A DNA stretch of 46,308 nt from Budvicia diplopodorum. Lineage in GTDB: Bacteria; Pseudomonadota; Gammaproteobacteria; Enterobacterales; Enterobacteriaceae. The notes below the pieces were generated by a model. That model had not been told where the DNA came from and did no database searches. It saw nothing but the letters and a program-made list of their open reading frames with translations. Numbering within the stretch: position 1 is the stretch's first letter; every line of letters starts with the position of its first letter. Location: positions 1 to 46,308 of the forward strand of contig NZ_WOYF01000020.1 in assembly GCF_009800925.1 (NCBI RefSeq). Reading direction: 5' to 3'. The translations under genes and the position numbers were made by a program. This document shows, piece by piece, positions 9,436 through 20,593 of this stretch.

Positions 9436-10590
9436 TTAATCCGTGACGGGAAGATTGGCCACGGCCTTAGCCATCAGCGTTAGCGCCTTTTCTAATAAAT
9501 CCCGGTGACAGGCAAAGTTCAGGCGCACAAACTGTGCGTTTCCGAAATCACTGCCGGGCGATAAACCAACGCCAGCCTGCTCAAAGAAGGCATGAGGATT
9601 AGCAACCTGTAACGCGCTGGCATCAATCCAGGCTAAATAGGTTGCTTCAATCGGCATTAACTTTAGCCCCGCAATAGCATTAATTCTTTCCATTACGATA
9701 TCACGGTTTTCGCGCAGGTAATTCAGCTGCCCTTGTAACCATGCTTCACCATCGCGGTATGCTGCGGTAGCGGCTACGTAGGCTAAAACGTCCACGCTGG
9801 GAATAATACCCGCGCGCGCCTCGGTAAAACGATTTCGAAGCACGGCATTAGGTATAACGGCAATGGTCGCGCCTAATCCTGCAATGTTAAACGTTTTCGA
9901 CGGAGCCATTAAGGTGATGGAGCGTTGCGCGGCGTCTTCGCTGAGGCTTGCGAACGGGATATGTTCTAACCCCTGCTCCAGAATCAGATCGCAATGGATT
10001 TCATCAGAACAAACAATCAGATTATGGCGCTGGGCGAAATCTAACTGCGTTAACAGCTCACTGCGGCGATAAACGGTACCGCCCGGGTTGTGCGGATTAC
10101 ACAGCATCAATAGCCGTTCCGTGCCGGAGAGCTGCTGTTCAGCAGCGTCAAGATCGAGTACCCAACGTTTATTCTGTAGCTTAACCGGCGCTGAGATTTG
10201 ATGGCGATCGGCCGAACGGGCAGATTTCATAAACGGCGGATAAATAGGATGGGGAGCGATTGAACCCTGCTCTGGGGTGGTTAATGCCCGAATGCTCAAA
10301 TTTAATCCGCACACCATGCCCGGCAGAAACACTAACCATTCGGGTTTTACTTCCCACTGATAGCGCTGCTTCATTCGCTGAATAAAAACGTCTTTCAGTT
10401 CAGGTGATGGAAAGCCATAGCCAAACACGCCGTGAGCAACCCGCTTTTGTAACGCATCGATTACAGCCGGAGGAGATTTGAAGTCACTATCCGCAACCCA
10501 TAGTGGAATAATCTCTTTACCTTCGTATTTGTGCCACTTATCACTATCTGTGTGACGTCGCTCCACATACGGATCAAAATTAAGTGCCAT
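9436..10590 (-). CDS. MalY/PatB family PLP-dependent aminotransferase (cystathionine beta-lyase type)
   Basis: 384 residues, fold-type I PLP enzyme. The N-terminus HTDSDKWHKYEGKEIIPLWVADSDFKSPPAV is the MalY/PatB signature. The cofactor lysine lies in APSKTFNIAGLG (about residue 233), and the NPHNPGG and SDEIHCDL motifs bind pyridoxal phosphate. MalY/PatB enzymes cleave C-S bonds of cystathionine or cysteine; E. coli MalY also represses the maltose system, which cannot be judged here. It is convergent with yecM (16-base gap) and divergent from cutC. The exact substrate is inferred only to family level. Confidence 0.85.
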   Translation of the reverse strand: MALNFDPYVERRHTDSDKWHKYEGKEIIPLWVADSDFKSPPAVIDALQKRVAHGVFGYGFPSPELKDVFIQRMKQRYQWEVKPEWLVFLPGMVCGLNLSIRALTTPEQGSIAPHPIYPPFMKSARSADRHQISAPVKLQNKRWVLDLDAAEQQLSGTERLLMLCNPHNPGGTVYRRSELLTQLDFAQRHNLIVCSDEIHCDLILEQGLEHIPFASLSEDAAQRSITLMAPSKTFNIAGLGATIAVIPNAVLRNRFTEARAGIIPSVDVLAYVAATAAYRDGEAWLQGQLNYLRENRDIVMERINAIAGLKLMPIEATYLAWIDASALQVANPHAFFEQAGVGLSPGSDFGNAQFVRLNFACHRDLLEKALTLMAKAVANLPVTD

Positions 10591-10690
10591 AATAAACCTT
10601 CGATGCGCCTTTGATGGATGTAATTACCGGAGTGTAGACTACGTCAGATAGGCTCTCTTGCTCAAGAATTGTTTTGATTTAGGAGGGGAA

Positions 10691-11455
10691 ATGCCGAAGC
10701 TGGAAATATGTTGTTATAACGCTGATTGTGCTCTTATCGCTGAACAGTCTGGCGCAGACCGTATTGAGCTGTGTTCCTCTAAGGCTGAGGGCGGAATAAC
10801 GCCCAGCATTGGCACGTTAATCTGGGTTAAAAAACAGGTTTCTATTCCTATTCACCCAATTATTCGCCCACGGGGTGGGGATTTCTGCTATAGCAAAAGC
10901 GAGTTTGAAATTATCAAAAGCGATATAGCGCAAATCAAAGAGCTTGGTTTTCCCGGTATTGTGATTGGCGTTTTAAATGAAGATGGCCATATTGATTTAG
11001 ATAAAATGCAGCAGGTAAGCGACGAAGCCCAAGGCCTATCCATTACCTTCCACCGGGCCTTCGATATGTGTGTAAATCCGCTGTTGGCGTTGAAACAGCT
11101 GACCGATATGGGCGTTGATCGCATCTTAACATCCGGCCAGCAGCAAACCGCAGAAGTAGGGTTACCGCTGATTAAACATCTGATTCAGCAAAGCCGGGGG
11201 CCGGTTATCATGCCGGGCGGCGGAATTCGCTTAACTAATCTGCATAAATTTATTGAGGCCGGCGTTAAGGAAATTCATACCTCCGCCGGGCATTCAACGC
11301 CTTCGGTGATGCGCTATTGCAAAGCCGGCGTGAACATGAATACCGATAGTGATACCGATGAGTTTTCGCAGTTTTGCGTTGACAGCGACATGGTGGCGGC
11401 AATCAAAGAAGTGTTTGCCCCCAGCGTGGTCAGGTTTCACCAGCGAATGAGCTAA
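10691..11455 (+). CDS. cutC: Copper homeostasis protein CutC
   Basis: 254 residues from the ATG at 10691, chosen because AGGAGG (10681-10686) sits just upstream and MPKLEICCY matches the family N-terminus; an in-frame start at 10658 is less likely. It is a TIM-barrel CutC protein with [49 protein letters not shown] and ILTSGQ motifs. It is cytosolic. A role in copper tolerance was proposed for E. coli CutC but is disputed, and no reaction is assigned. The terminator at 11505-11545 ends it. Confidence 0.93.
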   Translation: MPKLEICCYNADCALIAEQSGADRIELCSSKAEGGITPSIGTLIWVKKQVSIPIHPIIRPRGGDFCYSKSEFEIIKSDIAQIKELGFPGIVIGVLNEDGHIDLDKMQQVSDEAQGLSITFHRAFDMCVNPLLALKQLTDMGVDRILTSGQQQTAEVGLPLIKHLIQQSRGPVIMPGGGIRLTNLHKFIEAGVKEIHTSAGHSTPSVMRYCKAGVNMNTDSDTDEFSQFCVDSDMVAAIKEVFAPSVVRFHQRMS

Positions 11456-11504
11456 AACGTTTATTCGCCAAGCGTTTATCACATGTGCAATACGAATGGA
11501 AAAT

Positions 11505-11545
11505 AAAAAGCCGGATACCTGTTAACCCAGTATCCGGTTTTTTTT
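11505..11545. terminator. Bidirectional rho-independent terminator
   Basis: Perfect stem CCGGATAC (11511-11518) / GTATCCGG (11530-11537) with a T8 run after it and an A-run before it. It separates convergent cutC and the lactonase-family gene. Confidence 0.9.
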
Positions 11546-11554
11546 ATGGGAAAG

Positions 11555-12775
11555 TTATTCTGGCAGGAATACCATTTGGGAAGGGCTGCCCACCGGCGTG
11601 AATCGGTTAGTAAAGGTAAGCTTTCCCGAATCTTTATCAATTGAGAACTGCACGATATGGTCGCTGCGTTGATTCATGGCGTAAAGAGAACCGCCGTCAG
11701 GAGAAATGACGATAGATCGGGTGTAGTCGCCGTGGACCCAGACGTTATCAATCAGCATTAAATCACCGCTTTGATCGATAGCGAACTGCGAAATGCTGTT
11801 GTGCAACCGGTTGGCAACGTACAGATAACGGTTATCTGCACTTAGAATAATGCCTGACGCGAAGCTGGTTCCTTTATAATTCAGCGGCAATGATGATAGC
11901 GTTTGTTGCTGAGTCAGTAAGCCTTTATCCTGATCGATCCGGTAAGATGTCAGGGTCGATGACTCTTCATTAATCAGGTAAAGATGATGGTTACTTGGGT
12001 GAAATACCCAGTGACGAGGGCCCGCACCCGGTGATGACGCTTCAATAAACGGCGGGTTATTCGCTGACAGAACGCCGGTTGACTCGTTAAACTTCCACTG
12101 GTAGATACGATTCAGGCCCAGATCGGTGGAATAGACAAATTTTCCACTTGGATCGCTGGCTATCATATGGGCATGAGGGCCTTTGCGATCGCCGAAAGCA
12201 AAGCTGCCTTCAACGGCACCCTTGGGTTGAGCCGCTCCGGGCTCGCCGGTACTTTGTTTGATCGACGCCGGTCTACCTAAACCCCCGTTACGATTAATCG
12301 GAAAGCTGGCAATCGAGCCACTAATATAGTTCGCGACCAGCAGGTATTTACCGTCCGGATGAATGGATAAATAGACCGGGCCTGCGCCCTGCGAGTCAAT
12401 TTCATTTAGCTTAGTCAGCGAGCCATCTTGCTTATTGACGCTATAGGCAATTAACGAGCCGTGGCCGCTGTCACCGAAGTTAGCCACTTCGCTGGCAACA
12501 TACAGATATTCGCCGTTGGTATCCAAAACCAACTGGGCTGCATTGGGTGCCGTGCTGACCACTTTGTCTTTGAATAAACTCCCATCTTTGGCACTGACGG
12601 ACATCAAATAGACGCCTTCGCCATTGGGACTATAGGTCGCAACGTAGGCGAATCGGGTAGGCGTTGTTGGCTGTTGGTCGGCTAAGATAGAAAAGGATGA
12701 AAAGGCGGATAACCCTAAAATTATGCTTCTACATATTGTCGCTGATATTGAAAACTCCATTAGCTGTTGCTTCAT
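11555..12775 (-). CDS. Exported lactonase-family beta-propeller protein (YbhE/Pgl-like)
   Basis: 406 residues from the ATG at 12775, preferred over an ATG 21 bases earlier because GGAG stands five bases before it. Residues 1-33 look like a secretion signal (hydrophobic SIILGLSAFSSFSILA, cut before DQQ). The mature part has repeated propeller-blade motifs (LVLDTNGEYLYVASE, SIHPDGKYLLVANY, ASDPSGKFVYSTD, VISPDGGSLYAMN) and the conserved GPRHWVFHPS. This is the lactonase family that includes 6-phosphogluconolactonase YbhE. An exported copy is unlikely to serve the pentose phosphate pathway, and a DevB-type pgl exists at 44667. The true substrate is unknown. Confidence 0.8.
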   Translation of the reverse strand: MKQQLMEFSISATICRSIILGLSAFSSFSILADQQPTTPTRFAYVATYSPNGEGVYLMSVSAKDGSLFKDKVVSTAPNAAQLVLDTNGEYLYVASEVANFGDSGHGSLIAYSVNKQDGSLTKLNEIDSQGAGPVYLSIHPDGKYLLVANYISGSIASFPINRNGGLGRPASIKQSTGEPGAAQPKGAVEGSFAFGDRKGPHAHMIASDPSGKFVYSTDLGLNRIYQWKFNESTGVLSANNPPFIEASSPGAGPRHWVFHPSNHHLYLINEESSTLTSYRIDQDKGLLTQQQTLSSLPLNYKGTSFASGIILSADNRYLYVANRLHNSISQFAIDQSGDLMLIDNVWVHGDYTRSIVISPDGGSLYAMNQRSDHIVQFSIDKDSGKLTFTNRFTPVGSPSQMVFLPE

Positions 12776-12921
12776 ATGATCTCCAATCGTAGTCATGAAC
12801 CCGGCATCTAATACATCACTGTATTAATGGGAATAGGCTAAAACGTATTGTTTTAATATTGACTAATGATTGTCGGTGAAGGGATAAAAATCAAATCAGC
12901 AGGGTATAAAAGTGTATTAGG

Positions 12922-13761
12922 CTAATTAAAGCTGAAAAAATCCTGTACGGACGTGGTGGTCGTTTCCAGCATTCCCTGCTTTAAGTGCCCGACATATAGC
13001 AAAGGCTTAATCGGCGTTAGTGACGCAACGTCACCTTCACGCATATGAAGCAGATCGGCGGGGCTGACCCAAACCGGCGCTGAATCGGTAATCGGATATC
13101 CGGCGTATTTATAAGCTTCGAGTACAAATTGAGAGCAGAAGAAGGTGCCTTTGGCATCGTCGTCGGTACCAAGTTGAATTTTTGCTAACGTATTCAGGCA
13201 ATAGTTTCGAAACGTCGATGAAAATGGGTTAAGGTCGCACACTTTTCGGGTCAGCATAAACGGCGCCATCAAGGCTACGCCATTATAGTTGTAGCGTATG
13301 CCGACCTTATCTTGTGAAAACTGCCGAATGGCTAAAGCATGTTCCGGCGTTAGGCCCGGATAGCGAAAGACGATCAATTTACTACTGTGCTGCATTGCTT
13401 GTTCAAGAGACACGATTTGTACACCGCTGCCAACGGCTTCGGCAACCCGATCGTCACCCAGATAAATTGCCGCATGGCTTACGCCGGAAATACTGAACAG
13501 GCGAATGCCCATAGAGGTGGGGCCAGCGGCCGATGACAGAATGATGTCGCCGGCATTCATAGACGACGCGGTAATTAGCTGGCTGCCGCCGTTGGGGTAA
13601 GAGTGAATACGCTGGAGCTGGATATCAACCGGCAGCAGGGCCGTTTTACCGTCGCTACCTTCCTGTATAGCGCTATTGCCTGAAACCTGCATGGTACAAC
13701 CACTCAGCAGTACCAGAATGCCTGTCGCCAGCGCTATCAGTCGGAAGGTCCGTCCGTTCAT
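12922..13761 (-). CDS. YebB/YiiX-type permuted NlpC/P60 lipoprotein
   Basis: 279 residues from the ATG at 13761 (AAGGGA upstream); longer in-frame starts lack the signal context. Residues 1-22 form a lipoprotein signal with lipobox LLSGC. The catalytic domain starts at GDIILSSAAG, has a candidate catalytic His in GVSHAAIYLG, and the Cys in GTFFCSQFVLEAYKYAG. His before Cys is the permuted order of the YiiX/peptidase C92 group. A papain-like amidase or lipid-amide hydrolase activity is plausible. E. coli yebB lies between ruvA and ruvC; here that slot is empty, and this longer protein sits beside cmoB. Confidence 0.75.
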   Translation of the reverse strand: MNGRTFRLIALATGILVLLSGCTMQVSGNSAIQEGSDGKTALLPVDIQLQRIHSYPNGGSQLITASSMNAGDIILSSAAGPTSMGIRLFSISGVSHAAIYLGDDRVAEAVGSGVQIVSLEQAMQHSSKLIVFRYPGLTPEHALAIRQFSQDKVGIRYNYNGVALMAPFMLTRKVCDLNPFSSTFRNYCLNTLAKIQLGTDDDAKGTFFCSQFVLEAYKYAGYPITDSAPVWVSPADLLHMREGDVASLTPIKPLLYVGHLKQGMLETTTTSVQDFFSFN

Positions 13762-13795
13762 GGTTAATCCCTTATACTCGTATGTTATTTCGATG

Positions 13796-15597
<1,802 letters not shown>

Positions 15598-15633
15598 TCA
15601 TGGTTCTACCTGAATTGCGCCTATCTACAGCGG

Positions 15634-16029
15634 CTAATATAGAATAAAAACCTGTTCCCATGGTAAATAATAGATATTTGCAAAAATCATCATCACTAAC
15701 GAAATGTAGGTGGCGCTCATACCGGAACGGCGCCAGCGCCAGTCGCGATGCTTTAAACCATGGTAATGGCACAAACGACCAACGAACAGCATGATGCCAC
15801 TGGTATGAACCAGCCAAGCGTTAGCACCGTTCATTTCCATAATAACCATTAGAATGAGAGCAATAGGGATGTATTCCACCGCATTGCCGTGAATGCGGAT
15901 AGCAATTTGCAGATCGTAAAAGCCACCGTCTCCGAAAGGAACCCGATACTGCGATCGCTGTTTTATGACATCCAAAGACAGCTTGAACAATAGTAGTGCA
16001 CCCAGCACGGCATACAGTGCGCTAACCAT
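15634..16029 (-). CDS. yecN: MAPEG-family membrane protein YecN
   Basis: 131 residues, the length of E. coli YecN. Four hydrophobic helices are visible (about 1-20, 48-68, 73-90 and 104-127), with the MAPEG signature RIHGNAVEYIPIALILM and a following NGANAWLVHTSG. MAPEG proteins include glutathione transferases and leukotriene enzymes, but no substrate is known for YecN. It lies upstream of cmoA as in E. coli; yecD and yecE, its E. coli neighbours, are absent. Confidence 0.9.
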   Translation of the reverse strand: MVSALYAVLGALLLFKLSLDVIKQRSQYRVPFGDGGFYDLQIAIRIHGNAVEYIPIALILMVIMEMNGANAWLVHTSGIMLFVGRLCHYHGLKHRDWRWRRSGMSATYISLVMMIFANIYYLPWEQVFILY

Positions 16030-16448
16030 TCTCTACCTCGCTAAATTTGATTTTCACCACAGAATAATAACGGGTAATAGCAAAAATTTTTACTATAAAA
16101 TAGTAATAAATCTATTACTTCCTAATTTATAAAGTAAAAAATAGCTAAAATTTACAATTCATTAATATTGTTCAACATTTGTACTCCTTTATCAACGATA
16201 GCGGTGGCATTTAGATAAATAAAATTGTTTTATAGCCGGACAGTATTGGAATTAGAGGGTTTGAGTGCTGCTTTTTTATACGGTTAAGCATCAATTAGTG
16301 TGAAATACAGTGGTCGACTTGAACTTGCGCACTTATCGGCGGACATTATTTCCTTTATAATAGACCCCTTTTTGTCTGTCGAGGCGCTGATAGCCTTTCG
16401 GCCGATTAAACAACATTAATTACGTTACCAGCACTCAGAATAACCATT
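16030..16448. other. AT-rich divergent spacer, yecN to fmdB-like/aspS
   Basis: 419 bases, markedly AT-rich in 16060-16300, with no credible ORF. The right end holds the promoter listed separately. Nothing else is recognised. Confidence 0.6.
16333..16361 (+). promoter_or_regulatory. Sigma-70-like promoter of the fmdB-like/aspS/nudB operon
   Basis: A consensus -10 TATAAT (16356-16361) with a weak -35 TTATCG (16333-16338) at 17-base spacing. It lies 87 bases before the first start codon. The -10 match is perfect; the assignment is by pattern only. Confidence 0.55.
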
Positions 16449-16712
16449 ATGCCAATTTATGAATATCAATGTGGTGCATGCCACTATCGTTTGGATAAAC
16501 TACAGAAGTTTGCTGATGCTCCTTTGGTTGATTGCCCCGAGTGTGGTCAGGCGGCGCTAAAGAAATTAATTTCCCCCGGAAGCTTTCAGCTAAAAGGCTC
16601 CGGCTGGTATGCGAGCGAAGCTCCAAAAACTTCTAAAAAAAATGCATCAGATAAATCATGTGCTGGATCGGCCTGTCAGGCAAATTGCCCGGGCGCAGCA
16701 TCGGCTGAATAA
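16449..16712 (+). CDS. FmdB-family zinc ribbon protein
   Basis: 87 residues. The start MPIYEYQCGACHYRLDKLQKF and a second CPEC at residues 29-32 give the four-cysteine FmdB/CxxC_CxxC zinc ribbon. The conserved LKKLISPGSFQLKGSGWYASE follows. The C-terminal tail carries three more cysteines (CAGSACQANC), which is common in this family. The founding member was proposed as a regulator of formamidase, but the general role is unknown. It is 12 bases from aspS and almost certainly co-transcribed with it. Confidence 0.88.
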   Translation: MPIYEYQCGACHYRLDKLQKFADAPLVDCPECGQAALKKLISPGSFQLKGSGWYASEAPKTSKKNASDKSCAGSACQANCPGAASAE

Positions 16713-16724
16713 AAGGATAGCGTT

Positions 16725-18497
16725 ATGCGTACTCATTATTGTGGACAAATCAACACCTCTCACGTTGGGCAAGATGTAACTTTATGCGGTTGGGTCAACC
16801 GCCGCCGCGATCTCGGTGGTTTGATTTTTATTGATATGCGCGATCGTGAAGGCATCGTGCAGGTGTTTTTTGATCCTGACCACAAAGCGGCTTTTGAACA
16901 GGCTTCTGAGCTACGTAATGAGTTCTGCGTACAGATTACCGGCACCGTGCGTGCCCGCCCTGAAAGTCAGGTAAATAAAGATATGGCCACCGGCGGCGTT
17001 GAAATTTTTGCCGACCGGTTGAACATCATCAACCGCTCTGAGCCGTTGCCTCTTGACTCCAACCAGACCAATACTGAAGAACAACGCCTGAAATTCCGCT
17101 ACTTGGACCTGCGCCGCCCGGAAATGGCCGATCGCCTAAAAACCCGTGCGCGCATTACCGCTTTTGTTCGCCGCTATATGGACAGCAACGGTTTCCTCGA
17201 TATCGAAACGCCTATGTTAACCAAGGCTACGCCGGAAGGTGCCCGTGACTATTTAGTGCCAAGCCGGGTTCACAAAGGTAAATTCTACGCCTTGCCTCAG
17301 TCTCCTCAGCTGTTTAAGCAGCTACTGATGATGTCCGGTTTTGACCGTTATTATCAAATCGTAAAATGCTTCCGTGATGAAGACTTACGGGCCGATCGTC
17401 AGCCAGAATTTACCCAAATCGACGTTGAAACCTCGTTTATGAGTGCCGATCAGGTTCGCGCTATTATGGAAAAAATGGTGCGCGAACTGTGGAATGAAGT
17501 GAAGGGCGTTGAGCTGGGCGATTTCCCGGTGATGACCTTTGCTGAAGCCATGCGCCGCTATGGTTCCGACAAGCCCGATCTGCGCAACCCGATTGAATTG
17601 GTTGACGTGGCCGACTTGCTGAAAAACGTTGATTTCAACGTTTTCGCCGGGCCAGCTAACGATCCTAAAGGCCGGGTGGCGGCAATTTGCGTGCCGGGCG
17701 GCGCTCAGTTAACCCGTAAGCAAATTGATGAATACACCCAGTTTGTTTCTATTTATGGTGCAAAAGGTTTGGCATGGCTTAAGGTCAACGACCGTAAAGC
17801 CGGAATGGAAGGGGTTCAAAGCCCGGTGGCCAAGTTCCTTAGCCCTGAAGTGCTGGAAGCGATTTTGGATCGCACCCAAGCGCAGGACGGTGATATTTTA
17901 CTGTTTGGCGCTGACAGCTTCAAAGTAGTTACCGACGCCATTGGTGCGCTGCGCTTAAAAGTGGGCCGCGACCTCAAGATTACCAAAGAGAATGCGTGGG
18001 CTCCGCTGTGGGTTGTTGACTTCCCGATGTTTGAAGACGACGGGGAAGGCGGTTTAACGGCGATGCACCACCCGTTCACTTCGCCAAAAGATATGACGCC
18101 AGCCCAGCTATTAGCCGATCCTGAAACCGCGATTGCCAATGCCTATGATATGGTGTTGAACGGCTATGAAGTTGGCGGTGGTTCGGTTCGTATTTATAGT
18201 AGCGAAATGCAACAGGCGGTATTCGGCATTCTTGGCATTACCGAACAGGAGCAGCGCGAGAAGTTTGGCTTCTTATTAGATGCTCTGAAGTATGGTACTC
18301 CGCCGCATGCCGGTATCGCTTTCGGCCTTGACCGCTTAGTGATGCTGATAACCGGTACCGATAATATACGTGACGTTATCGCATTTCCTAAAACAACGGC
18401 AGCGGCGTGTCTGATGACCGATGCGCCGAGTTTTGCTAATCAGGCTTCGCTTAACGAATTAGCGATCTGCGTTAATTTGCCTAAGTCTGAAAAGTAG
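16725..18497 (+). CDS. aspS: Aspartyl-tRNA synthetase
   Basis: 590 residues, identical in length to E. coli AspRS. It has an N-terminal OB anticodon domain with [28 protein letters not shown]. The class II catalytic core has motif 1 around [10 protein letters not shown], motif 2 [18 protein letters not shown] and motif 3 [10 protein letters not shown]. The bacterial GAD insertion lies between motifs 2 and 3. It charges tRNA-Asp in the cytosol. The Shine-Dalgarno AAGGA lies between the fmdB-like stop and this ATG, and nudB begins one base after its stop. Confidence 0.98.
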   Translation: MRTHYCGQINTSHVGQDVTLCGWVNRRRDLGGLIFIDMRDREGIVQVFFDPDHKAAFEQASELRNEFCVQITGTVRARPESQVNKDMATGGVEIFADRLNIINRSEPLPLDSNQTNTEEQRLKFRYLDLRRPEMADRLKTRARITAFVRRYMDSNGFLDIETPMLTKATPEGARDYLVPSRVHKGKFYALPQSPQLFKQLLMMSGFDRYYQIVKCFRDEDLRADRQPEFTQIDVETSFMSADQVRAIMEKMVRELWNEVKGVELGDFPVMTFAEAMRRYGSDKPDLRNPIELVDVADLLKNVDFNVFAGPANDPKGRVAAICVPGGAQLTRKQIDEYTQFVSIYGAKGLAWLKVNDRKAGMEGVQSPVAKFLSPEVLEAILDRTQAQDGDILLFGADSFKVVTDAIGALRLKVGRDLKITKENAWAPLWVVDFPMFEDDGEGGLTAMHHPFTSPKDMTPAQLLADPETAIANAYDMVLNGYEVGGGSVRIYSSEMQQAVFGILGITEQEQREKFGFLLDALKYGTPPHAGIAFGLDRLVMLITGTDNIRDVIAFPKTTAAACLMTDAPSFANQASLNELAICVNLPKSEK

Positions 18498-18498
18498 G

Positions 18499-18942
18499 AT
18501 GAAGCAATATAAGCATCCGGAATCTGCGCTGATTGTGATTTATAGCGTCAGTAGCGGTCGGGTGCTTATGCTACAGCGTAATGACGACCCTGACTTTTGG
18601 CAATCGGTAACCGGTAGCCTAGAAGACGGGGAGTCAGCGCAACAAACGGCGCTGCGTGAAGTCAAAGAAGAGACTGGGATTGATATCTTAGCCGAACGCT
18701 TAGTCTTGCAGGACTGCCAACGTAGCGTGGAGTTTGAAATATTCGCCCATTTTCGCCACCGTTATGCCCCAGATACCGCGTATAATTTAGAACACTGGTT
18801 CTGTTTAGCGTTACCGCAAGAGCGTAGTATCGTGCTCACTGAGCACCGGGCCTATCAGTGGCTGGATGTACAACAGGCTGCTCAACTGACAAAGTCATGG
18901 AGCAACCGGCAGGCGATTAAAGAATTTGTTATTTGTCATTAA
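18499..18942 (+). CDS. nudB: Dihydroneopterin triphosphate diphosphatase NudB
   Basis: 147 residues (150 in E. coli). The Nudix box GSLEDGESAQQTALREVKEETGI (about residues 36-58) has the GX5EX7REUXEEXGU pattern. The enzyme removes pyrophosphate from dihydroneopterin triphosphate, an early folate step. The ATG is one base after the aspS TAG, so expression depends on translational coupling. The order aspS-nudB-yebC-ruvC matches E. coli. Confidence 0.93.
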   Translation: MKQYKHPESALIVIYSVSSGRVLMLQRNDDPDFWQSVTGSLEDGESAQQTALREVKEETGIDILAERLVLQDCQRSVEFEIFAHFRHRYAPDTAYNLEHWFCLALPQERSIVLTEHRAYQWLDVQQAAQLTKSWSNRQAIKEFVICH

Positions 18943-18973
18943 GCCCATAGCGGCTTTCTAATGGAGATTTTTT

Positions 18974-19717
18974 ATGGCAGGTCATAGTAAATGGGCCAAT
19001 ACCAAGCATCGCAAAGCGGCGCAGGACTCAAAACGTGGCAAAATTTTTACTAAAATTATTCGTGAGCTGGTTACCGCAGCCAAATTAGGCGGTGGCGATC
19101 CGGGTTCGAATCCGCGTTTACGTGCCGCTATCGATAAAGCGTTATCAAACAATATGACGCGGGATACGCTAAACCGTGCGGTTGCCCGCGGCGTTGGTGG
19201 TGATGAAGACACCAACATGGAAACCATTATTTACGAAGGCTATGGCCCCGGCGGCACTGCCGTCATGGTGGAATGCCTGAGCGATAACCGCAACCGTACC
19301 GTGTCTGAAGTGCGTCATGCGTTTACCAAAACCGGCGGCAACTTAGGTACTGACGGTTCTGTTTCTTATCTGTTCACCAAAAAAGGCGTAATCTCCTTTG
19401 CCGACGGTACCGATGAAGATGCGGTTATGGACGTGGCACTGGAAGCGGGAGCGGATGACGTTGTCACTTATGACGACGGTGCTATTGACGTTTACACTAC
19501 GCCAGAAGCATTTGGTGACGTTAAAGACGCATTAGATGCGGCCGGGCTGGTGTCTATTGGCGCTGAAGTCTCGCTTATTCCATCGACTAAAGCCGATCTG
19601 GATGAAGAATCAGCGCCTAAGCTACTGCGGCTGATTGATATGCTGGAAGATTCAGACGACGTTCAAGAGGTTTACCATAACGGTGAAATCTCTGATGAGG
19701 TCGCAGCTACCCTTTAA
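18974..19717 (+). CDS. yebC: YebC/TACO1 family protein
   Basis: 247 residues (246 in E. coli YebC). The start [32 protein letters not shown] and the [18 protein letters not shown] and [12 protein letters not shown] segments are invariant in the family. It was long annotated as a transcription regulator; YebC-type proteins have more recently been linked to translation of difficult peptide sequences. The TAA stop shares its last A with the ruvC ATG, implying coupled translation. The upstream gap to nudB is 31 bases with a GGAG site. Confidence 0.95.
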   Translation: MAGHSKWANTKHRKAAQDSKRGKIFTKIIRELVTAAKLGGGDPGSNPRLRAAIDKALSNNMTRDTLNRAVARGVGGDEDTNMETIIYEGYGPGGTAVMVECLSDNRNRTVSEVRHAFTKTGGNLGTDGSVSYLFTKKGVISFADGTDEDAVMDVALEAGADDVVTYDDGAIDVYTTPEAFGDVKDALDAAGLVSIGAEVSLIPSTKADLDEESAPKLLRLIDMLEDSDDVQEVYHNGEISDEVAATL

Positions 19718-20238
19718 TGACCATTATCCTTGGTATTGACCCCGGCTCGCGAATTACCGGTTACGGTGTGATTCGCCAGCTGGGGCGCAAGTTAGAGTAT
19801 CTCGGCAGCGGCTGTATCCGTACCGCTGTCGACGATCTTCCTACCCGACTTAAGCTGGTATATGCCGGCGTCAGCGAAATTATCACCCAGTTCCAGCCAG
19901 ACTGTTTTGCTATCGAGCAGGTATTTATGGCGCGCAATGCGGATTCAGCCCTGAAGCTGGGTCAGGCGCGCGGCGCGGCCATCGTTGCCGCCGTAAATGC
20001 CGATTTACCGGTGTTTGAATATGCTGCCCGTCAGGTAAAACAAACCGTTGTTGGTACCGGTGCGGCAGACAAAGCACAGGTTCAGCACATGGTCCGTTCG
20101 CTGTTGAAGCTGGCGGCTAATCCGCAGGCTGATGCTGCGGATGCCTTAGCTATTGCGATTACGCATTGTCATATGAATCAGAATGCATTGAGAATGGGCA
20201 ACGGTAGGTTAACGTTGGCACGCGGGCGGATGAGTTAG
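19717..20238 (+). CDS. ruvC: Holliday junction resolvase RuvC
   Basis: 173 residues as in E. coli. The RNase H-like catalytic acids are visible in [14 protein letters not shown] (Asp8), [11 protein letters not shown] (Glu) and the C-terminal [15 protein letters not shown] (two Asp). It cuts Holliday junctions with RuvAB. It overlaps yebC by one base. The 355-base gap to ruvA, with its own SOS box, means ruvC and ruvAB are separate transcription units, as in E. coli. Confidence 0.97.
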   Translation: MTIILGIDPGSRITGYGVIRQLGRKLEYLGSGCIRTAVDDLPTRLKLVYAGVSEIITQFQPDCFAIEQVFMARNADSALKLGQARGAAIVAAVNADLPVFEYAARQVKQTVVGTGAADKAQVQHMVRSLLKLAANPQADAADALAIAITHCHMNQNALRMGNGRLTLARGRMS

Positions 20239-20323
20239 ACTGGGTTTATAGATAAAATCATTTGGTTTGCACCCGTACCTGACCTTCGTCATTTTGGAAC
20301 AGTATCTCTGCATCCGCACCTTA

Positions 20324-20382
20324 CTTCCGTCATCCCGACGAAAGTCGGGATTCAGGTTTTAGCTAACAAATTAGCGTTTAGT
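20324..20382. repeat. Dispersed intergenic repeat, copy 2 (left half only)
   Basis: The left half of the element found at 5431 and 40047: TTCCGTCATCCC, then a hairpin CCCGAC-GAAA-GTCGGG, then TTTTAGCTAACAAATTAGCGTTT. The right half with the GGTGACGACG end is missing. The stem changes one pair from G-C to A-T on both arms relative to the other copies, so pairing is preserved. Confidence 0.7.
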
Positions 20383-20503
20383 TTTGGTTTCAGTATAAAT
20401 TTCGCTCGCGTCGATAGCGTTAGAAAATAACCGTTTTCTGACGGATAAAGAGCGGTGACTTTGAACGATATTAGACCAATCTTAGGGCTATCACTAATTT
20501 TAA

Positions 20504-20519
20504 CTGTTTATTTATACAG
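20504..20519. promoter_or_regulatory. LexA (SOS) box upstream of ruvAB
   Basis: CTGT-N8-ACAG with spacer TTATTTAT, flanked by AA and TT, fits the LexA consensus well. It lies 74 bases before the ruvA start and just upstream of candidate -10 elements (TATAAA at 20539 and TATGAT at 20551). E. coli ruvAB is LexA-controlled, so SOS induction is expected. Confidence 0.85.
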
Positions 20520-20593
20520 TTTTGTTGTGTAATACCCGTATAAAGATTGCTATGATATAGAATCACCGTGAGTGGGTATAAGGAGTCCGAATC

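Larger units (their letters stand above)
20239..20593. other. Gene-free spacer ruvC-ruvA
   Basis: 355 bases with no ORF. It holds the truncated dispersed repeat (20324-20382) and the LexA box (20504-20519). E. coli carries yebB in this position. No terminator for ruvC stands out. Confidence 0.7.

Noticed and set aside
10658..10690. Upstream start for cutC
   Set aside because: AGGAGG directly before the ATG at 10691 and the family N-terminus there make the longer form unlikely.
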